Below the pieces are notes generated by a model. The model was not told the origin of the DNA and made no database searches. It saw only the letters and a list, made by a program, of their open reading frames with translations. Both the position numbers and the translations under genes were made by a program. Of a DNA stretch of 64,000 bases, positions 23,747 through 31,931 are shown piece by piece. The stretch is from DASSQJ01 sp963772645 (GTDB lineage: Bacteria; Actinomycetota; Actinomycetes; Actinomycetales; Dermatophilaceae). How positions within the stretch are numbered: position 1 is the first letter of the stretch; every line of letters starts with the position of its first letter. The stretch covers positions 186,001 through 250,000 of the forward strand of contig CAVYYD010000005.1 of assembly GCA_963772645.1 (NCBI GenBank). The letters run 5' to 3'.

Positions 23747-25468
23747 ATGCCGACGAGACCTCCCTGGCCGTACGGCGTGCGACCCCACGACGAGCCGCCG
23801 GCCGACGCCGACCGCCTCCTCCTCTGGCTCGCGCGCCGCCAGTGGCGCACCCTCCTCGCCGGGGCCTGCTTCGGCATCCCGTGGATGCTCGCGACGGCCC
23901 TGATCCCGGCCGTCGTGGGCCGGGCGGTCGACGCCGGGGTCGTCCACCGCGACGCCCGCGCCCTGCTGCTCTGGTCCCTCGCCGTCCTCGGCCTCGGCGG
24001 CCTCTCGGCCCTCGTCGGCAACGGGCGGCACTGGTTCGCCGTGCGCAACTGGCTCACCGCGGCCTTCCGCTCCGGCCTCGTCGCCGACCGCGCCGTGCGC
24101 ACCCGCGGGCCCGCGCTGACCCGGGGCATGCCGGCCGGCGAGGTCCTCGCGAGCTTCACCAGCGACTTCGCCCGGATGGGGCACACCTTCGACGTCCTCG
24201 CCCGCTTCCTGGGGGCGATCGTCTCGTTCGTCGTCGTCGCCGTCATCCTGCTGCACGGCTCGGTGCTGCTGGGCCTCGTCATGCTCGTCGGTGGGCCGGT
24301 CCTCGTCGCCTCGCTCGCCCTGGTCATGAAGCCGCTCCAGCGACGCCAGAGCGCGCAGCGCGAGGAGGCCGGCCGGCTCACCGCGCTCGGGGCGGACACC
24401 GTCGCCGGGCTGCGGGTGCTGCGCGGCATCGGCGGTGAGGACGCCTTCCTCGCCCGGTACCGGGCCCAGTCCGAGGCGGTCCGGCAGGCCGGCGTCCGGG
24501 TGGCCGGCACCCAGGCCACCCTCGACTCGGCGCAGGTGCTCCTGCCCGGCCTGTTCGTCCTCGTCGTCGTCGGGGTCGGCGCGCACCTCGCGGTGGCCGG
24601 CGAGATCTCCCCCGGGCAGCTCGTCTCGTTCTACGGCTACACCGCGTTCCTCACGATGCCGCTGCAGACCGCGGTCGAGATGGCCGACAAGTTCGTCACG
24701 ACTCGGGTCGCGGCGCGCCGCCTCGCCCGGGTCCTGGCCGTCGGGCCGGACCACCCGCCCGCCGGCGCCGCCTCCACCCCGGCAGCCGCGGCGGCCCGCG
24801 GCCCGCTCGTCGACCCTGTCTCGGGCGTCGTCGTCGAGCCCGGTCGCCTCACCGCGCTCGTCGCCGAGCGGCCCGAGGAGACGGCCGCGATCGCCGCCCG
24901 GCTCGGGCGGACCGTCCGCGGCCGGCACGGCGTCACCTGGGGCGACGTCGCCCTCGACGACCTGCCGGTCCAGGAGGTCCGGGCCCGCGTGCTCGTCGGC
25001 CACCCCGACCCGCGGCTGTTCAGCGGGCCGCTGCGCCGCGAGCTCGGCGGCGCCGACGACGGCGCGCGCCTGGCGGCCCTGGCGGTCGCCGACGCGCGGG
25101 ACGCCCTCGCCGCGGTCGACGGTGGCCTGGACGGCGAGCTCGAGGAGCGCGGGCGCTCCCTCTCCGGCGGCCAGCGGCAACGGCTGGCGCTGGCCCGGGC
25201 CCTGCTGCGTGACCCGGAGGTGCTCGTCCTCGTCGAGCCGACGAGCGCCGTCGACGCCCACACCGAGGCCCGGATCGCCGAGCGCCTGGCCGAGCACCGC
25301 CGTGGCCGGACCACCGTCGTCGTCACCGCCAGCCCGCTGCTGCTCGACCGCGCCGACGTCGTCCTGCTCGTCGAGGGCGGGCGGGTCACCGCCTCGGGCA
25401 CCCACCACGACCTCGTCCACCACCACCCCGGGTACCGCCGGGTCGTCATCCGAGGAGAGGAGGACTAG
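23747..25468 (+). CDS. ABC exporter half-transporter, degenerate ATP site
   Basis: 573 residues: six membrane helices (about 1-315), then a nucleotide-binding domain. The NBD is strikingly asymmetric. The Walker A position reads LVAERPEETAAIAARL, with no GxxGxGK[ST]; the Walker B is VLVLVEPTSAVD with Val in place of the Asp; and the switch His is replaced (VVVTASPLLL). In contrast the signature LSGGQRQRLALARALL (472-476) is intact. It therefore cannot bind ATP in its own P-loop but can complete the active site of a partner. The partner follows directly, with the stop TAG abutting its GTG. Transported substrate unknown. Confidence 0.93.
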   Translation: MPTRPPWPYGVRPHDEPPADADRLLLWLARRQWRTLLAGACFGIPWMLATALIPAVVGRAVDAGVVHRDARALLLWSLAVLGLGGLSALVGNGRHWFAVRNWLTAAFRSGLVADRAVRTRGPALTRGMPAGEVLASFTSDFARMGHTFDVLARFLGAIVSFVVVAVILLHGSVLLGLVMLVGGPVLVASLALVMKPLQRRQSAQREEAGRLTALGADTVAGLRVLRGIGGEDAFLARYRAQSEAVRQAGVRVAGTQATLDSAQVLLPGLFVLVVVGVGAHLAVAGEISPGQLVSFYGYTAFLTMPLQTAVEMADKFVTTRVAARRLARVLAVGPDHPPAGAASTPAAAAARGPLVDPVSGVVVEPGRLTALVAERPEETAAIAARLGRTVRGRHGVTWGDVALDDLPVQEVRARVLVGHPDPRLFSGPLRRELGGADDGARLAALAVADARDALAAVDGGLDGELEERGRSLSGGQRQRLALARALLRDPEVLVLVEPTSAVDAHTEARIAERLAEHRRGRTTVVVTASPLLLDRADVVLLVEGGRVTASGTHHDLVHHHPGYRRVVIRGEED

Positions 25469-27244
25469 GTGTCCCCGCTGACCGGCCGCACCGACCACGC
25501 CCGCCGCACGCTGCCGATCGCCGCGGCGCACACGGTGCGCCTCCATGTCGGTGTCCTCCTGCGCGAGCACCGCGGCGTGCTCCTGCGGGTGCTCCTGTGG
25601 CACGGGCTGGCCGCCGTGGCCGGCCTCGCCGGACCGTGGGTGGTCGGGCAGGTCGTCGGCACCGTCGTCGGGGGCCGCACCTCGATCGACCGGGTCGACG
25701 TCCTCGTCGGGCTGCTCGCCGCCGCGCTGCTCGCCGAGACCACCCTGACCTGGCTCGCCCGGCGCGGCTCCTTCGTGCTCTCCGAGCGGATCTTCGCCCG
25801 GCTCCGCGAGGACTTCGTCTCCTCGGCGGTCCGGCTGCCCCTCTCGACCGTGGAACGGGCCGGGACCGGGGACCTGCTCGCGCGCACGACCAACGACGTC
25901 GACGCGATCAGCTACGTCATCCGGTTCGGCATCCCCACCGTCGTCGTGTCGGTGATGTCGGTCCTGGTCATCGGGGTCGCCACCGTCCTCGCGTCACCGC
26001 TGGCCTTCCTGCCGCTGCTGCTCACCCCGCTCATCTGGTTCCTGCCCACCCGCCGCTACCTGCACCGGGCCGGGCCCGGGTACCTCTGGGAGCACGCCTC
26101 GTACGCCCGGCTCAACGGGGTCGCCGCGGAGACGGTCGAGGGGCTCGGCACCGTCGACGCCCTCGGGCTCCAGCAGGCCCGGGCCGAGCGGTTCGAGGAG
26201 GCGCTGCGCGAGTGCCACGACGCCGAGCGGTACACCACCGGGCTGCGGCTGCGCTGGTTCCCGTGGCTCGAGATCGGGTTCTTCGTCCCGATCGCCGGGG
26301 CGCTGCTCTGGGGTGGCTGGCTCAGCTGGCAGGGCGTGGTCCCGGTCGCCACCGCGACCACCGTCGTGCTCTACGTCCAGCGCCTCCTCGACCCGCTCTC
26401 GGAGCTGGTCGAGGTGCTCGACGAGCTGCAGTTCGCGGCGACCTCGATGTCGCGCATCCTCGGGGTCGCCGAGGTGCCCGCGGACCGGGTCGCGAGCGGG
26501 GCGCGCCCCGACGGCGACCGGCTCGAGGTCAGCGGCGTCCGGTACGCCTACCGCGACGGGCGGGACGTCCTGCACGGGGTGTCACTCGACCTTCGGCCCG
26601 GCGAGCGGCTCGCCGTCGTCGGTCCCTCCGGGGCGGGCAAGTCGACCCTCGGCCGGCTCATGGCCGGGGTCGACGGGCCGCGCACCGGGCGGGTCACCGT
26701 GGGCGAGGTCCCGCTCGTCGACCTGCCACTGGAGGACCTGCGGGGCGAGGTCGCCCTCGTCACCCAGGAGCACCACGTCTTCGTCGGGACGCTCGCCGAG
26801 AACCTGCGCCTACCCCGCCCGGACGCCGGTGACGACGCGCTGCGCGACGCCCTCAAGGCGGTCGACGCCCTCGACTGGGCCGAGCGGCTGCCGCAGGGGC
26901 TCGGCACCGTCGTCGGCTCCGGGGGGTACCCGCTCACCGAGGCCCAGGCCCAGCAGGTGGCCCTGGCCCGGCTCGTGCTCGCCGACCCGCACACCCTGGT
27001 CCTCGACGAGGCCACCTCGCTGCTGGACCCCCGGGCCGCCCGCCACCTCGAGCGCTCGCTCGGCGCGGTGCTCACCGGGCGCACCGTCGTCGCCATCGCC
27101 CACCGGCTGCACACCGCCCACGACGCCGACCGGGTCGCCGTCGTCGAGGACGGCCGGATCCGCGAGCTCGGCTCGCACGACGAGCTCATCGCCGCCGACG
27201 GCTCCTACGCGGCGCTCTGGCGCTCCTGGCGCGACGAGGGCTGA
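25469..27244 (+). CDS. ABC exporter half-transporter, catalytic NBD
   Basis: 591 residues: six membrane helices with the exporter coupling region (GDLLARTTNDVDAI), then an NBD with intact Walker A GPSGAGKST (385-393), Q-loop VTQEHHVF, Walker B TLVLDEATSLLD (509-514) and switch His545 (AIAHRL). Its signature is degenerate: YPLTEAQAQQVALARL, with LTEAQ (489-493) in place of LSGGQ. This is the mirror image of the preceding gene, so one catalytic site (this Walker A with the partner's LSGGQ) and one dead site are expected in the heterodimer. Starts at GTG right after the partner's TAG, without overlap. Confidence 0.94.
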   Translation: MSPLTGRTDHARRTLPIAAAHTVRLHVGVLLREHRGVLLRVLLWHGLAAVAGLAGPWVVGQVVGTVVGGRTSIDRVDVLVGLLAAALLAETTLTWLARRGSFVLSERIFARLREDFVSSAVRLPLSTVERAGTGDLLARTTNDVDAISYVIRFGIPTVVVSVMSVLVIGVATVLASPLAFLPLLLTPLIWFLPTRRYLHRAGPGYLWEHASYARLNGVAAETVEGLGTVDALGLQQARAERFEEALRECHDAERYTTGLRLRWFPWLEIGFFVPIAGALLWGGWLSWQGVVPVATATTVVLYVQRLLDPLSELVEVLDELQFAATSMSRILGVAEVPADRVASGARPDGDRLEVSGVRYAYRDGRDVLHGVSLDLRPGERLAVVGPSGAGKSTLGRLMAGVDGPRTGRVTVGEVPLVDLPLEDLRGEVALVTQEHHVFVGTLAENLRLPRPDAGDDALRDALKAVDALDWAERLPQGLGTVVGSGGYPLTEAQAQQVALARLVLADPHTLVLDEATSLLDPRAARHLERSLGAVLTGRTVVAIAHRLHTAHDADRVAVVEDGRIRELGSHDELIAADGSYAALWRSWRDEG

Positions 27245-27254
27245 GGCCGGGCGG

Positions 27255-29009
27255 TCAGCCCACGGCCGGCGCGGGCACGGCCGGGCGGCGCGGGGGCACC
27301 GCGCCGACACGCAGGTACCCGGCACCGACGAGGAGCTCGTCCTGACCGGGCCGCCGCTCGGGCTCACCACGGTTCGGCCACAGCGACATCGCCCGTTCGG
27401 CCTGGGCCGTGATGGTCAGCGACGGGTTCACCCCGAGGTTCGCCGAGACCGCGGCCCCGTCGAGCACCGAGATGCCCGGGTGCCCCCAGAGGCGCTGGTA
27501 CGGGTCGAGCACCCCGTCGTCGGGGGTCGCGCCGATCGCCGCGCCGCCGAGGAAGTGCGCCGTCATCGGCACGTCGAACACCTCCGGCCACGAGCCCCCG
27601 GCCACGGCGTAGCGCCCGGTCGCCTCGGCGAGCCGGGCGGCGAGGCGCTCCATCGCCCGCTGCCCCTCCGGCAGCCACGTCGGGTTGGGCTCGCCGTGCC
27701 CCTGCCGCGAGGTGAGCCCCCAGCGCCCGCGCCGGCCGCGCCGGCCGGAGACCCGCAGGCTGTTGTCCCGGGACTGCATGACGAGCCCGATGACCATCCG
27801 CTCGCTCCAGCGACGCGCGATCGGCGAGAGCCGCAGCAGCGGCCGGGGGTCGCGTGCGACGGTGCCGAGGAACTCCGCCCAGCGGGGCCGGCCGGTGCCG
27901 CCCGGCACCGCCACCGTCGCGAGCAGCCCCATCGCGTTCGACCCGGGGCCGTACCGGCAGTTCTCCACGTGGGTGTCCGGCGCGGGGTGGAACGAGGAGG
28001 TGATCGCCACGCCGCGGGTCAGGTCGACGCGGTCGGGCACCCGGTCGGTCATCGCGCCGAGGAGCGACTCCGAGTTGGTCCGCGACAGCTCGCCGAGCCG
28101 GCGTGAGAGCCGGGGCAGCTCGCCCTCGGCCCGCATCGCGTGGAGCAGCGTCTGGGTGCCCCACGTCCCGGCCGCGACGACGACCCGTCGGGCCGTCACC
28201 ACCTGGCGGTCCCGGCCCGAGCGCGGACCGGTGCGCTCGTGCAGGACCCGATGCACGACATCCGGCCCGGAGGTGCCCGGCACCGTGCCCAGCCGCACGA
28301 CGGTCCGCATCGGCGACACCCGGACCCCGAGGCGCTCGGCGAGGGCGAGGTAGTTCTTCACCAGCGTGTTCTTGGCCCCCACCCGGCAGCCGACCATGCA
28401 GTTGCCGCACTGGGTGCAGCCGGTGCGGCGCGGGCCGGCCCCCCCGAAGTACGGGTCCTCCACGGTCTCCCCCGGCGCCCCGAAGAAGACGCCCACCGGG
28501 GTCCGGCGGAAGGTGTCGCCGACCCCGAGGTCCTCGGCGGTGGCCCGCATCATCGCCTCGACCGGGCCGTCGCACGGGTTGGTGACGACCCCCAGCATCC
28601 GGCTCGCGGTGTCGTAGTGCGGGGCGAGCTCGGACTCCCAGTCGGTGATCCCGCGCCACTGCGGGTCCTCGTAGAACGAGCGCGGCGGCCGGTAGAGGGT
28701 GTTCGCGTAGTTCAGCGACCCGCCGCCGACGCCGGCCCCGGCGAGGACGACGACGTCGGGCAGCCGGTGGATGCGCTGGACGCCGTAGCAGCCCAGGGCC
28801 GGGGCCCACAGGTAGCGGCGCACGTCCCACGAGGTCCGGGCGAAGTCCTCGTCGGCGAACCGGCGCCCCGCCTCGAGGACGAGGACCGAGTAGCCCTTCT
28901 CGGCGGCCCGCAGCGCCGCCACCGAACCGCCGAAGCCGGACCCGATGACGACGACGTCGTAGTCGACGCCACCGACGGCGCCCGCGCGCGCGGGTGCTGC
29001 ACCGCTCAT
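27255..29009 (-). CDS. GMC oxidoreductase (ChoD-like)
   Basis: 584-residue FAD oxidoreductase. FAD motif YDVVVIGSGFGGSVAALRAAEKGYSVLVLEAG (about 17-48); GAGVGGGSLNYANTLYRPP, the GMC signature loop; a cysteine cluster GCTQCGNCMVGC in the middle; and HFLGGAAIG...YQRLWGHPGISVLDGAAV near the C-terminus. The layout and position next to guaB3 match M. tuberculosis ChoD (Rv3409c), a gene once called cholesterol oxidase whose substrate is still debated. Its start overlaps the upstream aldehyde dehydrogenase stop by 4 nt (ATGA). No signal peptide is evident. I would not call it a cholesterol oxidase without assay. Confidence 0.92.
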   Translation of the reverse strand: MSGAAPARAGAVGGVDYDVVVIGSGFGGSVAALRAAEKGYSVLVLEAGRRFADEDFARTSWDVRRYLWAPALGCYGVQRIHRLPDVVVLAGAGVGGGSLNYANTLYRPPRSFYEDPQWRGITDWESELAPHYDTASRMLGVVTNPCDGPVEAMMRATAEDLGVGDTFRRTPVGVFFGAPGETVEDPYFGGAGPRRTGCTQCGNCMVGCRVGAKNTLVKNYLALAERLGVRVSPMRTVVRLGTVPGTSGPDVVHRVLHERTGPRSGRDRQVVTARRVVVAAGTWGTQTLLHAMRAEGELPRLSRRLGELSRTNSESLLGAMTDRVPDRVDLTRGVAITSSFHPAPDTHVENCRYGPGSNAMGLLATVAVPGGTGRPRWAEFLGTVARDPRPLLRLSPIARRWSERMVIGLVMQSRDNSLRVSGRRGRRGRWGLTSRQGHGEPNPTWLPEGQRAMERLAARLAEATGRYAVAGGSWPEVFDVPMTAHFLGGAAIGATPDDGVLDPYQRLWGHPGISVLDGAAVSANLGVNPSLTITAQAERAMSLWPNRGEPERRPGQDELLVGAGYLRVGAVPPRRPAVPAPAVG

Positions 29010-30595
29010 GGGAGGCGGACCGCCTTCATCGCCCGCAGCGCCCCGGAGAGCACACGCGCGTAGCGCTCCCCGCCCAGCCCGGGCAGCTCGCCGATGCCGA
29101 CGAGGCTCTGGACGGTGACGTTCTGGGTCTCGGTGTACTTCAGGATGCCCTCCCGCCCGTGCCGCCGGCCCACCCCGGACGCCTTCATCCCCCCCATCGG
29201 CGAGGCGGTGCTCGCCCAGGCGGCGGCGTACCCCTCGTTGACGTTCACGGTGCCGGCGTGGATCCGGGCGGCCAGGGCCCGGCCGCGGCGGGTGTCACGG
29301 GTCCACACCGAGGCGTTCAGCCCGTACTCGGTGTCGTTGGCCAGCTGGGCCGCCTCGTCGTCGCCGGTCACCCGGTAGAGCGCGACCACCGGCCCGAAGG
29401 TCTCCTCGTCCCGGCACTCCATGGCGGCCGTGACCCCGTCCAGGACGGTCGGCTCCACGACGTACGGGCCGACGTCGGGACGGTGCCGGCCGCCGACGAG
29501 CACCCGGGCGCCCTTGGCCACCGCGTCGTCGAGGTGGGACCTGACCCGGGCCAGCTGGGCCGGCCCGACAAGGCTGCCGACGTCGGCCGACCAGTCGAGC
29601 CCGGTGCCGAGCCGGAGCGCCCCCACCGCCTCGAGGAAGCGCCCGACGAACTCGTCGTACACCGCGTCGTGGACCAGGAGCCGCTCGGCGCTGATGCACA
29701 GCTGGCCCGCGGAGGAGAAGCACCCGCGGACCGCACCGGGCACGGCCCGGCGCAGGTCGGCGTCGTCGGCGACGTAGAGCGAGTTCTTGCCACCGAGCTC
29801 CAGGCTGGCCCCGACGAGGCGGCGCCCGGCGGCTGCGGCGACGGCCCTGCCGGTGCCGGTGGAGCCGGTGAAGCAGACGTAGTCGGCCCGGTCGACGACG
29901 GCCTGGCCGGTCGGGTCCCCCGGACCGAGGACGACCTGGACCAGGTCCTCGGGCAGGCCGGCCTCGACGAGGAGCGCGACGCCCGCGAGGGCCGTGAGCG
30001 ACCCCTGCGGGTCCGGTCGCAGGACGACGGCGTTGCCGGCCAGGACCGCGGGCAGGGCGTCGGTGACGGCGAGGCTGAGCGGGTAGTTCCACGGCGAGAC
30101 GATGCCGACGACACCGCGCGGGCGGTGGTGCTCGGTGCTGCGGGTCAGCAGCGGGAAGGCACCGAGGTGGCGCTCGTCGGCGAGGTACCCGGCCCCGCGC
30201 CGGGCGTAGTGGCGGGCCACGATCGCGACGTCGGCGACCTCCTCGAACGCGTGCGCCCGGGCCTTGCCGGACTCGAGCTGGACGAGGTCGAGCAGCTCGG
30301 GGCGCCGGGCGAGGACGAGGTCGTGCAGGCGGAGCAGCACCTCGGCCCGATCGTGCACCGGCACCGCGGCCCACCGCTGCTGCGCTGCCCGAGCCCGGCG
30401 CACGGCGTCCGCGACGTCGGCGGCGGTCGAGACCGGCAGGGACGCCAGCGGCGCGCCGGTCAGCGGGGTCTCGGTGGTCAGGGTGCCGCCCTCGCCCGAG
30501 GCGACGACCCGGGCCGTCAGCTCGCGCACCCGGCTCGGCTCGAGCGCGTACGTGGCGCGCGGGTCGGTCTCGGGGTCGGCGACGACGTGGGTCAT
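29006..30595 (-). CDS. Succinate-semialdehyde dehydrogenase-like ALDH
   Basis: 529-residue NAD(P)-dependent aldehyde dehydrogenase. Cofactor fold IVSPWNYPLSL, FTGSTGTGRAV; catalytic Glu in LELGGKNSLYVADDAD; catalytic Cys in CFSSAGQLCISAERL; C-terminal SPMGGMKASGVGRRHGREGILKYTETQ. The GG[KM]NSLYV and 'SSAGQLCISAERL' versions are those of actinobacterial succinic semialdehyde dehydrogenases (GabD2-like), although aldehyde specificity is not proved. It is the middle gene of guaB3-ALDH-GMC: TAATG joins guaB3 to it and ATGA joins it to the GMC gene. Co-expression with a GMC alcohol oxidase suggests successive alcohol to aldehyde to acid oxidation. Confidence 0.9.
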   Translation of the reverse strand: MTHVVADPETDPRATYALEPSRVRELTARVVASGEGGTLTTETPLTGAPLASLPVSTAADVADAVRRARAAQQRWAAVPVHDRAEVLLRLHDLVLARRPELLDLVQLESGKARAHAFEEVADVAIVARHYARRGAGYLADERHLGAFPLLTRSTEHHRPRGVVGIVSPWNYPLSLAVTDALPAVLAGNAVVLRPDPQGSLTALAGVALLVEAGLPEDLVQVVLGPGDPTGQAVVDRADYVCFTGSTGTGRAVAAAAGRRLVGASLELGGKNSLYVADDADLRRAVPGAVRGCFSSAGQLCISAERLLVHDAVYDEFVGRFLEAVGALRLGTGLDWSADVGSLVGPAQLARVRSHLDDAVAKGARVLVGGRHRPDVGPYVVEPTVLDGVTAAMECRDEETFGPVVALYRVTGDDEAAQLANDTEYGLNASVWTRDTRRGRALAARIHAGTVNVNEGYAAAWASTASPMGGMKASGVGRRHGREGILKYTETQNVTVQSLVGIGELPGLGGERYARVLSGALRAMKAVRLP

Positions 30596-31743
30596 TACCG
30601 AAGGGTAACCACCGTCGAGGCTCGGCTGCGCTGGTACGGCGCGACGACGACCTCGACGCGCTGGAACTCCTTGAGGTCGAGGTAGCCCGAGGTGGCCATG
30701 GCCCGGCGCAGCGCCCCGACGAGGTTCGTCGTCCCGTCGGCGACCCGGCTCGGCCCGAAGAGCACCTCCTCGAGCGGTGCGACGGCACCGATCTCGATCC
30801 GCTCGCCCCGGGGCAGCTGGGCGTGGTGCGCCTCCGGCCCCCAGTGGAACCCGCGGCCCGGGGCCTCGGTGGACCGGGCGAGGGCGGCGCCGAGCATCAC
30901 GGCGTCCGCGCCGCAGGCGACCGCCTTGACGACGTCACCGCTGGTCCCGACGCCGCCGTCGGCGATGACGTGGACGTACCGGCCGCCGGACTCGTCGAGG
31001 TAGTCGCGCCGTGCGGCCGCGACGTCGGCGATGGCCGAGGCCATCGGGGCGTGGATGCCGAGCGTGCGCCGGGTGGTGTGCGCCGCCCCGCCGCCGAAGC
31101 CGACGAGCACGCCGGCGGCCCCGGTCCGCATCAGGTGCAGCGCCGCCGAGTACGACGCGGCACCGCCGACGATCACCGGCACGTCGAGCTCGTAGATGAA
31201 CCGCTTGAGGTTCAGCGGCTCGGCCCGGCCGGAGACGTGCTCGGCCGAGACGGTGGTCCCCCGGATGACGAAGAGGTCGACCCCGGCGTCGACGACCGTC
31301 CTCCACAGCTGCTGGGTGCGCTGCGGGCTCAGCGCCCCGGCCACGGTGATGCCCGCGGCCCGGATCTGGCGCAGCCGCTCGGTGACGAGGTCGGGCCGGA
31401 TGTCCTCGCGGTAGATCTCCTGCATCCGCTGGGTGGCCAGCGCCGGGTCGAGGGTGGCGATCTCGGCGAGCAGCGGCGCCGGGTCCTCGTAGCGGGTCCA
31501 CAGCCCCTCGAGGTCGAGGACGGGCAGGCCACCGAGGCCACCGAGCGCGATCGCCGTCTCGGGCGAGACGACGGAGTCCATCGGGGCCGCGATGACCGGG
31601 ATGTCGAAGTGGTAGGCGTCGATCTGCCAGCCGGTCGAGACCTCCTCGGGGTCGCGGGTGCGCCGCGAGGGCACGATGGCGATGTCGTCGAAGGAGTAGG
31701 CGCGGCGACCGCGCTTGCCACGGCCGATCTCGATCTCGGTCAC
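30595..31743 (-). CDS. guaB3: GuaB3, IMP dehydrogenase-related protein
   Basis: 382-residue TIM-barrel protein of the GuaB3 branch. It keeps IAAPMDSVVSPETAIALGGLGGL and VIADGGVGTSGDVVKAVACGADAVMLGAALA, but the catalytic loop of IMPDH (GPGSICTTR) is replaced by VIRGTTVSAEHVSG with no cysteine, and the CBS pair is missing. GuaB3 proteins are long-known companions of GuaB in actinobacteria; some have been reported to act as GMP reductases, so this protein probably does not make XMP. GTG 31743 has TAGGCT 6 nt upstream. First gene of an operon with ALDH and GMC genes. Confidence 0.95.
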   Translation of the reverse strand: MTEIEIGRGKRGRRAYSFDDIAIVPSRRTRDPEEVSTGWQIDAYHFDIPVIAAPMDSVVSPETAIALGGLGGLPVLDLEGLWTRYEDPAPLLAEIATLDPALATQRMQEIYREDIRPDLVTERLRQIRAAGITVAGALSPQRTQQLWRTVVDAGVDLFVIRGTTVSAEHVSGRAEPLNLKRFIYELDVPVIVGGAASYSAALHLMRTGAAGVLVGFGGGAAHTTRRTLGIHAPMASAIADVAAARRDYLDESGGRYVHVIADGGVGTSGDVVKAVACGADAVMLGAALARSTEAPGRGFHWGPEAHHAQLPRGERIEIGAVAPLEEVLFGPSRVADGTTNLVGALRRAMATSGYLDLKEFQRVEVVVAPYQRSRASTVVTLR

Positions 31744-31749
31744 CGGGGC

Positions 31750-31755
31750 AGCCTA
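31750..31755 (-). promoter_or_regulatory. -10 element (TAGGCT), leaderless start of guaB3
   Basis: Minus-strand TAGGCT ends 6 nt before GTG 31743. Confidence 0.55.
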
Positions 31756-31784
31756 CCGACGCGGCGAGCAGCGGAATGAGGCCG

Positions 31785-31804
31785 CCCGGTAAACCGTTTC
31801 CGGG
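31785..31804. promoter_or_regulatory. Candidate operator between guaB3 and DHA2 gene
   Basis: Imperfect palindrome with outer CCCGG...CCGGG and inner AAAC-C-GTTT, set in the 188-nt divergent gap. AT-rich symmetric sequence is rare here, so a repressor site is possible. Weak evidence. Confidence 0.3.
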
Positions 31805-31931
31805 GTGTCCGTGGCGTCGGGCAGACTTCTCGCCACGGCACCGTCGCCCCCGCTTTTCCCTCCCGCGACCCGTCGGCCCCCGCCCACGACTCCGCGGGCC
31901 TCCCGACCACACCAGCCGACATGGAGACCAC

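Noticed and set aside
27255..29009. Calling the GMC gene a cholesterol oxidase
   Set aside because: ChoD-like sequence and position are clear, but family members differ in substrate and nothing here shows sterol specificity.
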